DNA of 29,274 nucleotides from CAMCSH01 sp043748535 (GTDB taxonomy: Bacteria; Verrucomicrobiota; Lentisphaeria; Lentisphaerales; Lentisphaeraceae): assembly GCA_043748535.1 (NCBI GenBank), contig JAYTMY010000098.1:1-29274 (forward strand). Reading direction: 5' to 3'. The notes under the pieces are model-generated. The model did no database searches and was not told the origin of the DNA. It was given only the letters and a program-made list of their open reading frames with translations. The translations under genes were made by a program, and so were the position numbers. Shown piece by piece: positions 24,432-29,274 of this stretch. The first letter of the stretch is position 1. Every line of letters starts with the position of its first letter.

Positions 24432-25937
24432 ATGAGTAAACAAATCGACGACACCACCTACTCCACCGCGCTCTCTGAGGCGCTGATGCGCAAGAGCGCC
24501 TGGGGCACCGCCATGACCGTGATCTTCATGGCCGCCTTGACGCTCGCCATCATCATCTGGGCCTGCGTGTTCAAGGTCAACGAACTCAGCCGCGGCATCG
24601 GTCAGGTCATCTCGACCAAGCCGCTGGTGCCGATCCAGAACCAAGAGGGCGGCATCCTTGCCGAACTCAAGGTTTCGGAAGGCAGTGAAGTCAAGGCCGG
24701 CGAAGCTCTGCTGGTGATTGACAACTCCGAGCGATTGACCCAATACTCCGAAGCCATGTCTCGCAAACTCACCCTCTTGGCTGAACGCGCCCGCCTCAGC
24801 GCTGCGATCAAAGGTGAGACGAGTCTGACCTTGCCCGACGACGTCAAGACCGGTAGCCCCGATGTCTATGCCAAAACTCTCAGTCTCTTCAACACTGAGC
24901 GTCTAGAACTCAAAACCAAGGAAGAGTCGATCCTCAAGGACATCGCCAGCACCGAACTGGCGCACGATGAAAACCTCTCCGCCCTCTGCCGCCTCGAAGC
25001 AGAATTGCTCGGCAACATTCCGGTCTTCCCGGAAGCGCTGAAGCAACGCGCCGCGAAAACCGTCGCCATGGATGCCGCTTACGCCGCCAACCGCAAAGCC
25101 AAGCTCGATAACGAAGTCAATACCTTGACCCGCAGCCTTGACTTCATGCAGAAGCAATGCGACACCTACCATCGCCTCGAAAAGGAAGGCGGCATCTCCC
25201 TGATCGAAGTCAATAACATCGAGCGCCAGCTCAACGACGCCCGCGGTGAGCTTGCCGCCAAGCGCAACCAGTTCCTCGTCGAAGCCGGCTACGAACAGAA
25301 AACCCGCCGTCAGCAGGCGCTCGAACAGGAGAAGGAAATCATCACCCTAAAGAGCCGCCTTGCTGATTTGCGCGAATCGCGCATCCGCGAACACTCGGAA
25401 AAGCTCAAAGAAGCTAACTCCGAGTTCGAAGCCATCACCCAGCGCCTCGCCGGCTTCACCGACGTCAAACGCCGCGCTAGTATCTCATCTCCCGTCGATG
25501 GCGTCATCCGTAAGCTCAACTTCAAATCGCTCGGCAGCGTCATCCGCCCCGGTGATGTGATCATGGAAATCGTTCCGACAGAGCAATTCCTTATCGAAGC
25601 ACGAGTTGAACCGAAAGATGTCGGTTTTATAAAGCGTGATATGAACTGCGTCATCAAATCCACCTGTTTCGACTTCTCCATCTACGGCAGCATCCCCGGC
25701 ACGGTCACGTGGATTTCCCCCGATGCCGAACATGACGAAAAATCCGGCGCCTCTTTCTACCGCATCAAAGTCAAACCAGCAGGCACCACATTCGGCATTC
25801 CTGGCCACAAACACTGTGCGGAGATGTTTACCGGTATGCAGGCCGAAATCAACATCCTCACCGGTGATAAAACCGTCATGCAATTCCTCCTCAAACCCTT
25901 CATCAAGGGTAAAGACGAGACCTTAACCGAACGCTGA
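24432..25937 (+). CDS. HlyD-family type I secretion periplasmic adaptor
   Basis: A 501-residue membrane fusion protein. A short cytoplasmic N-terminus leads to one transmembrane helix (about 27-47). The lipoyl half-motif follows (about 58-98: GxVISTKPLVPIQNQEGGILAELKVSEGSEVKAGEALLVID), then long coiled-coil arms (about 100-335, rich in Leu, Glu, Arg), the second lipoyl half (RASISSPVDGVIRKLNFKSLGSVIRPGDVIMEIVP, near 350-385) and a beta-barrel end. It bridges the ABC exporter and TolC. It begins 2 bp after the exporter stop, with no separate ribosome binding site, so translation is probably coupled. It is followed by a strong terminator that closes the operon. Confidence 0.95.
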   Translation: MSKQIDDTTYSTALSEALMRKSAWGTAMTVIFMAALTLAIIIWACVFKVNELSRGIGQVISTKPLVPIQNQEGGILAELKVSEGSEVKAGEALLVIDNSERLTQYSEAMSRKLTLLAERARLSAAIKGETSLTLPDDVKTGSPDVYAKTLSLFNTERLELKTKEESILKDIASTELAHDENLSALCRLEAELLGNIPVFPEALKQRAAKTVAMDAAYAANRKAKLDNEVNTLTRSLDFMQKQCDTYHRLEKEGGISLIEVNNIERQLNDARGELAAKRNQFLVEAGYEQKTRRQQALEQEKEIITLKSRLADLRESRIREHSEKLKEANSEFEAITQRLAGFTDVKRRASISSPVDGVIRKLNFKSLGSVIRPGDVIMEIVPTEQFLIEARVEPKDVGFIKRDMNCVIKSTCFDFSIYGSIPGTVTWISPDAEHDEKSGASFYRIKVKPAGTTFGIPGHKHCAEMFTGMQAEINILTGDKTVMQFLLKPFIKGKDETLTER

Positions 25938-25955
25938 AGTCTTCTTGTCGAGAGC

Positions 25956-25985
25956 AAAAACCGCAGCCGCAAGGCTGCGGTTTTT
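25956..25985 (+). terminator. Rho-independent terminator closing the adhesin/T1SS operon
   Basis: AAAAACCGCAGCC and GGCTGCGGTTTTT form a perfect 13-bp stem with a GCAA tetraloop, 18 bp after the HlyD stop. Confidence 0.95.
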
Positions 25986-26122
25986 CCTGTCCGGGCTTCT
26001 GGCGGATTTTCTGCTGTCGCCCTGAGCTTCAAAAACACGGCATTTGTGCTCAAAATCAGCTCGCCACTAGAGTCGTCTCGGTGTTTTTCTTAGGAAAGCA
26101 CCATCTCTGCCGCCGCAAGTCC

Positions 26123-26150
26123 TTGCAGCCTTGTTAGACTCGGCTATTCT
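26123..26150 (+). promoter_or_regulatory. Candidate promoter for the RRM gene
   Basis: TTGCAG (26123-26128) and TATTCT (26145-26150) are 16 bp apart in the 318-bp gap between HlyD and the RRM gene. This would give a 5' leader of roughly 100 nt. Apart from the terminator at 25956 I see nothing else in this gap. Confidence 0.4.
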
Positions 26151-26255
26151 AGGCGCCGCAGCGGCACCAGTCGCCGTTGCCGCAATCTTTGCTGAGCCGG
26201 GATTTAATCCAGGCAGCGGTAGCGACCACAATCGAAGAGATCCGGAGCATAGTTG

Positions 26256-26933
26256 ATGTCCAATAAGTTGTTCATCGGCGGCCTCAGCTGGGGCACCACT
26301 GAAGACGGCCTGAGACAGGCCTTCGCCCCCTACGGCGAAGTTGCCGAAGCCAAAGTCATTCTGGACCGCGAAACCGGCCGCTCACGCGGCTTCGGTTTTG
26401 TCGCCTTCGCCAGTCACGAAGTCGCCCAGTCTGCCCTCGACAAAATGAACGGCGCCCTCATCGATGGGCGCCCCATCCGCATCAGCTTGGCTGAGACGCG
26501 CCCGGAAGGAGATCGCGGTCCCCGTCCTCCTCCCCGCGAAGGTGGCTACCCTCCTCGTGAAGGTGGTTTCCCGCCCCGCGAAGGTGGCTTCCCGCCCCGT
26601 GAAGGCGGCTTCAATCGCGGTCCCGGCGGCCCTGGTGGTCCCGGCGGCTTCGGCGGTCCCCGTCCCGGCGGCTTCGGCGGCCCTCGTCCCGGCGGCTTCG
26701 GCGGCCCACGCGGTGGCGACGACGATTTCCGTCCCGGCGCTTTCGATGCTCCTGCCGCAGATGAATGGAGTGACGATCGTCCCCGTCGCGAATACCGTGA
26801 GCCGGTCGTTCCCAAGGAAAATCCCAAGGACGAACGATTCAAGGATGGCGCGGATGAAGCCGTGCTCAATTCCAAGAAGACCCGCCGCAAGAAAGATCAC
26901 TGGGAAAAAGATGACGAGGACGACTTCCGTTAA
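26256..26933 (+). CDS. RRM-domain RNA-binding protein with Gly/Pro/Arg-rich tail
   Basis: A 225-residue protein. Residues 1-82 are an RNA recognition motif with RNP2 LFIGGL (5-10) and RNP1 RGFGFVAF (44-51), carrying the aromatic residues that stack on RNA. The tail is low-complexity: four PPREGG[FY] units (about 92-119), a GPGGPGG stretch, then three GGFGGPRP-like units (about 130-153), resembling the RGG tails of cold-inducible RNA-binding proteins. A charged C-terminus ends KKDHWEKDDEDDFR. Bacterial relatives (for example cyanobacterial Rbp proteins) are often cold-regulated. The ATG at 26256 has GGAG 9 nt upstream; a TTG one codon earlier is less likely. The leader of about 100 nt could hold a thermosensor, but none was identified. 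Confidence 0.92.
   Translation: MSNKLFIGGLSWGTTEDGLRQAFAPYGEVAEAKVILDRETGRSRGFGFVAFASHEVAQSALDKMNGALIDGRPIRISLAETRPEGDRGPRPPPREGGYPPREGGFPPREGGFPPREGGFNRGPGGPGGPGGFGGPRPGGFGGPRPGGFGGPRGGDDDFRPGAFDAPAADEWSDDRPRREYREPVVPKENPKDERFKDGADEAVLNSKKTRRKKDHWEKDDEDDFR
26535..26716. repeat. Tandem coding repeats in the RRM protein tail
   Basis: About 21-nt units encoding PPREGGF/Y are followed by 24-nt units encoding GGFGGPRP. Neighbouring units are near-identical in DNA, so copy number is likely to vary between strains. Confidence 0.8.
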
Positions 26934-26952
26934 TTCTCGCCTCTGAGCTCTC

Positions 26953-26980
26953 AAAACCGCCTTCTCCGGAAGGCGGTTTT
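26953..26980 (+). terminator. Rho-independent terminator after the RRM gene
   Basis: AAAACCGCCTTC and GAAGGCGGTTTT form a perfect 12-bp stem with a TCCG loop, 19 bp after the stop. Confidence 0.93.
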
Positions 26981-26992
26981 GATTGTACATAC

Positions 26993-27020
26993 GGGAGTCA
27001 GGAGTCAGGAGTCAGGAGTC
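26993..27020. repeat. Four tandem copies of GGAGTCA (7 bp)
   Basis: GGAGTCA occurs three times in a row and a fourth GGAGTC follows. The array sits between two terminators, outside any gene. Confidence 0.85.
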
Positions 27021-27046
27021 CCCTGTACACCCACTCCCTCGTGCGC

Positions 27047-27078
27047 AAAAAACCGCCCCCTTTCGAGGGCGGTTTTTT
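27047..27078. terminator. Bidirectional rho-independent terminator (rsfS and RRM side)
   Basis: AAAAAACCGCCC pairs with GGGCGGTTTTTT around an 8-nt loop. T-runs on both strands would stop transcription from either side; the minus-strand rsfS ends 15 bp away. Confidence 0.92.
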
Positions 27079-27092
27079 GACGATACAAAGGC

Positions 27093-27542
27093 TCAGCGGG
27101 CGCCGGGGCGCTTCGGTGGCGGGCGACGGCCCATCGGCTCGTCACTGAGGATTTCCGAGTCGGGACACAGCCACATGCTGGGCAGGTCGTCGCGGCTACC
27201 GCGCCACAGCGATTCGAGGTTGTAATAACGACGAGTGTCGGGGTTGAGGATGTGAAGGATGACCGAACCGTAGTCCTGAACCACCCACTGATTGCCGGCG
27301 GCGCCGTCAGTGTTGAGGGGGTAACGGCCTTGTTTGATCAGGACTTCGCGGACGTGGTCAGCGATGGCGCGAAGGTGCGGTTCGCTGTTGCCGGTGCAGA
27401 CGATGAAGAAGTCAGCCAAGCTGGATCTTCCGGTCATGTCGACGACGTTGATGTCGACCGCTTTGGTTTCATCGCAGACGCGAGCGATGATTTTAGCGGT
27501 TTCCGCGGAGCTGCCGCTGGGGATGGTGGGGTCTTCGCTCAT
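27093..27542 (-). CDS. rsfS: Ribosomal silencing factor RsfS (Iojap family)
   Basis: A 149-residue protein. The Iojap core spans about 12-115, with the diagnostic DINVVDMTGRSSLADFFIVCTGNSEPHLRAIAD and GNQWVVQDYGSVILHILNPDTRRYYNLESLW segments. RsfS binds ribosomal protein L14 and blocks subunit joining when nutrients are scarce. A basic, Pro-rich tail (MGRRPPPKRPGAR) extends past the usual end. It lies 7 bp downstream of nadD, the common bacterial arrangement, with no strong ribosome binding site, so coupled translation is likely. Confidence 0.95.
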   Translation of the reverse strand: MSEDPTIPSGSSAETAKIIARVCDETKAVDINVVDMTGRSSLADFFIVCTGNSEPHLRAIADHVREVLIKQGRYPLNTDGAAGNQWVVQDYGSVILHILNPDTRRYYNLESLWRGSRDDLPSMWLCPDSEILSDEPMGRRPPPKRPGAR

Positions 27543-27549
27543 GTGGGTC

Positions 27550-28659
27550 TCAGTTCTGGTAAAGCTTGTTTTGGGCGATGTATTCAGCGACGGCCGGCTG
27601 GGTCAAACCGGCGACGTCCTGGCCAGCCGCGGCGAGGCGGCGGATCTCGGTCGAGGAATGGTCAAGATTGACGCTGTCGACGAAGGTGATCAAGGTACAA
27701 TCTTGCAGGGCATTGAAGAACTGCGAGATGCGGGTCTTGAAATATTCCTGGCCGAGGAGCGGCAGGAGGAGTTTCTGGAGTTCGTCGACCTGTTGGCGGG
27801 CGGCAGCGCTTTCCACCATCTGGCTGAATTCCGGACGCAGCTGGGTTTCCAGGCTGTCAATGAAGTTGGCGACTTTGTCGCGCAAGGTGCTCCAGTCTTC
27901 CGAGCAGAGGGGACGGAGGAGCTCGAAGGCATCGCCTTTGCGGCGTTCGCAAGCGGCCTTGATGAAGGATTGGCGCAGCTCGTCGACGTGGATGTCGCGG
28001 CAGCGGTCGGCATTGCGCAGAACGAAGGCGCGGGCGCGGTCAACGACGATCGACAGGTCGTAGGCGGGCGACACGACTTGGGCGTGTTGCGACAAAAAGG
28101 CGGAAAGGGCCAGTTGGAAGCCGCGCTGCTCGAAGAGGCGGAGGATGCCGCCGTCAGGTAGGCCGACGCGGCTCAAGGAGGAGCCATAGGTGGGCGGCAA
28201 TTTGTCCATGACGAAGTTGCGGACGGCCTTGCGATGCCCCGGGCGGGAGAAGACGATGAGGGGGTAATCGCGCAGGATGTGTTCGTACTGATGCCAGCTG
28301 TCGAACTCGATGAAGTTATCCATGCCGAGCATCAGTGAGAAGCGGCGACCGGGCATGGCGGCGGTGAAGGCGCGCAGAGTGCTGATGGTGTAGGAGGTGC
28401 GGTAGTCGTTTTCGAGTTCGTAGTCGGAAACGGCGAAACGCGGCTCGTTGGCGATGGCCTTCATCAGCATCTCGGTGCGGACTTTGCCGGAGCTGATCTT
28501 GCGATCGCTTTTGTGCGGCGGTTTGCCGGCCGGAACGAAGAAAACTTCGTCGCTCAAGCCATGATCAAGGATCTCTCGCGCCAGCGAAAGGTGCCCATCG
28601 TGAATGGGGTCGAAGGTGCCGCCAAAGACGGCAGTCCGTAAGGTCCTGCTTGGATTCAT
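27550..28659 (-). CDS. nadD: Nicotinate-nucleotide adenylyltransferase with large internal insertion
   Basis: A 369-residue protein; NadD is usually about 190-220. The N-terminal half is canonical: GGTFDPIHDGH (13-23, HxGH nucleotidyltransferase motif), VPAGKPPHK (42-50) and the SLMLGMDNFIEFDSWHQYEHIL stretch (108-129; usual G.D....W). IVFSRPGH follows (135-142). The usual closing motif, SSTEIRRL...G....L..PAVAEYIAQNKLY, does not appear until 335-367. Between them lie about 165 mostly helical residues (about 155-322) of no family I recognise. All core motifs are kept, so the enzyme (NaMN + ATP to deamido-NAD) is probably active. The ATG at 28659 gives the standard N-terminus; AGGAA lies 11 nt upstream. 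A start at 28719 is less likely. Confidence 0.92.
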   Translation of the reverse strand: MNPSRTLRTAVFGGTFDPIHDGHLSLAREILDHGLSDEVFFVPAGKPPHKSDRKISSGKVRTEMLMKAIANEPRFAVSDYELENDYRTSYTISTLRAFTAAMPGRRFSLMLGMDNFIEFDSWHQYEHILRDYPLIVFSRPGHRKAVRNFVMDKLPPTYGSSLSRVGLPDGGILRLFEQRGFQLALSAFLSQHAQVVSPAYDLSIVVDRARAFVLRNADRCRDIHVDELRQSFIKAACERRKGDAFELLRPLCSEDWSTLRDKVANFIDSLETQLRPEFSQMVESAAARQQVDELQKLLLPLLGQEYFKTRISQFFNALQDCTLITFVDSVNLDHSSTEIRRLAAAGQDVAGLTQPAVAEYIAQNKLYQN

Positions 28660-28691
28660 GTGAAAGAGCTTTCCTGGAAAATTTGAGCCGC

Positions 28692-28719
28692 AACTTAGCC
28701 GGAAAGTCCTTCTTGGCAA
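28692..28719 (-). promoter_or_regulatory. Candidate promoter for nadD-rsfS
   Basis: On the minus strand TTGCCA (28714-28719) and TAAGTT (28692-28697) are 16 bp apart, about 35 bp before the nadD ATG. Confidence 0.4.
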
Positions 28720-28738
28720 TCTGCTGCTGAGTTATTTC

Positions 28739-28755
28739 GGGGAATTCCCCCTAGG
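28739..28755. promoter_or_regulatory. Overlapping palindromes upstream of nadD
   Basis: GGGGAATTCCCC (28739-28750) is a perfect palindrome overlapping a second one, CCCTAGGG (28748-28755). It lies just upstream of the proposed nadD promoter and could be an operator. The rest of the 28660-28905 divergent gap shows nothing clear. Confidence 0.3.
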
Positions 28756-28905
28756 GCGAGGCTCCTTGTCAAGTCAGCTCTCGTCAAAAACCAGTCAGGA
28801 CTTTCTTTGGCCGCAGCCTGATGCAAGCTAAGGACGAAAGCCCGGCGTGATGATACTTTTGGCCCAGCATTTCAAAAAACCAAAAACCATTCCCCAAGGA
28901 AAATC

Positions 28906-29118
28906 ATGATCAAATTGCAGCAAGGCCAAGTTTGGAAAAAGGGCAGCTCTTTCATTCGCATCGTTCACCTCGAGCGTCTTTCAGTCGAATACAAAGAACT
29001 GGCCGACATCACGACCATCGACGGCACTCACCACACCGCCACCAAAAAAGAATTCTGCCGCCTGATCAAGGACGCAGTGATCTTTAACCCTCCCGCTCCT
29101 CCGGCGCCGAAAGCCTGA
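28906..29118 (+). CDS. Small protein of unknown function (70 residues)
   Basis: A 70-residue soluble protein with a good AAGGA ribosome binding site ahead of the ATG. It contains a WKKGSSFIRIVHLERLSVEYK segment (10-30), predicted to form beta strands, then a KKEFCRLIKDA helix (about 47-57) and a Pro/Ala tail. The pattern (a Trp-starting strand pair, then a TKKEFCRLI element) looks like a conserved compact domain, but I do not recognise a named family. It faces nadD divergently. Confidence 0.7.
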   Translation: MIKLQQGQVWKKGSSFIRIVHLERLSVEYKELADITTIDGTHHTATKKEFCRLIKDAVIFNPPAPPAPKA

Positions 29119-29205
29119 TTGATCATTTTGCATTCTATAAATTTAGGCATTTAAGTCATCTGGCTCGGGAGTCATAGAGTTCTTCGTTTTGAGCTCAAGT
29201 TTGTC

Positions 29206-29274
29206 GTCCCGGCTTCAGCCGGTGTGTTCTGTTCCGAACGCAATTTGAGCACAACAACCGGCTGAAGCCGGGAC
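29206..29274. repeat. Long inverted repeat (REP/MITE-like), cut by window end
   Basis: GTCCCGGCTTCAGCCGGT (29206-29223) and its exact reverse complement (29257-29274) flank a 33-bp spacer; pairing continues imperfectly inward. A palindrome TTGAGCTCAA lies just before it (29189-29198). The right arm reaches the last base, so the element may extend further. Confidence 0.85.

Noticed and set aside
26993..27020. GGAGTCA array considered as a CRISPR fragment
   Set aside because: The units are 7 bp with no spacers.

Overview
The window looks like a chromosomal segment from a Gram-negative, moderately GC-rich bacterium. The outer-membrane TolC protein, the type I secretion system and the lipoprotein-like M48 peptidase support a diderm. 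The protein styles (a zinc-ribbon Ser/Thr kinase with a C-terminal membrane anchor, a secreted protein paired with an ABC ATPase, an RRM protein with an RGG-like tail, a diverged ClpP paralog) recall the PVC group (Verrucomicrobiota/Lentisphaerota/Planctomycetota) or another under-sampled phylum. That placement is inference; no rRNA gene is present to fix it.

Layout. 1-3375 (minus): a membrane protein with a PqqD-like N-terminus, an apparently inactivated M50-type core and two cyclic-nucleotide-binding domains, followed by an M48 peptidase cut by the window edge. 3520-6143 (plus): a secreted/membrane-anchored protein and an ABC ATPase overlapping by 4 bp, with no permease. 6184-8585 (minus): thiE, tmk, tRNA-Arg(CCU), a MazG/PRA-PH-like protein and a DUF3592-like membrane protein. 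8665-9304: a frameshifted, truncated IS630-family remnant whose broken end meets a duplicated copy of the mazG-like start region. 9340-11619: an atypical single-domain receiver (minus), diverging from an HDOD protein and a class III cyclase-like protein (plus).

11946-14789 (plus): an S24/LexA-type repressor isolated by strong terminators, a ClpP paralog, and a Ser/Thr kinase whose first codons overlap a perfect terminator-like hairpin. 14900-25937 (plus) is the centrepiece: a 1927-residue repeat adhesin followed by its probable type I secretion apparatus (TolC-like, LapB/LssB-like ABC exporter with a dead C39 domain, HlyD-like adaptor), closed by a strong terminator. The adhesin has about fourteen CSPG/cadherin-like repeats, a phage-tail-fibre-like module inserted in one of them, and a duplicated C-terminal RTX-like module. 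26256-29118: an RRM RNA-binding protein, the nadD-rsfS pair (NadD carries a roughly 165-residue internal insertion) and a 70-residue small protein. The window ends in a long inverted repeat.

How the genes may work together: the 14.9-25.9 kb block is most simply a self-contained surface-adhesin export locus. Several signalling genes lie nearby (cNMP-binding protein, cyclase-like protein, HDOD protein, receiver, kinase), but a regulatory link to the adhesin is only suggested by proximity.
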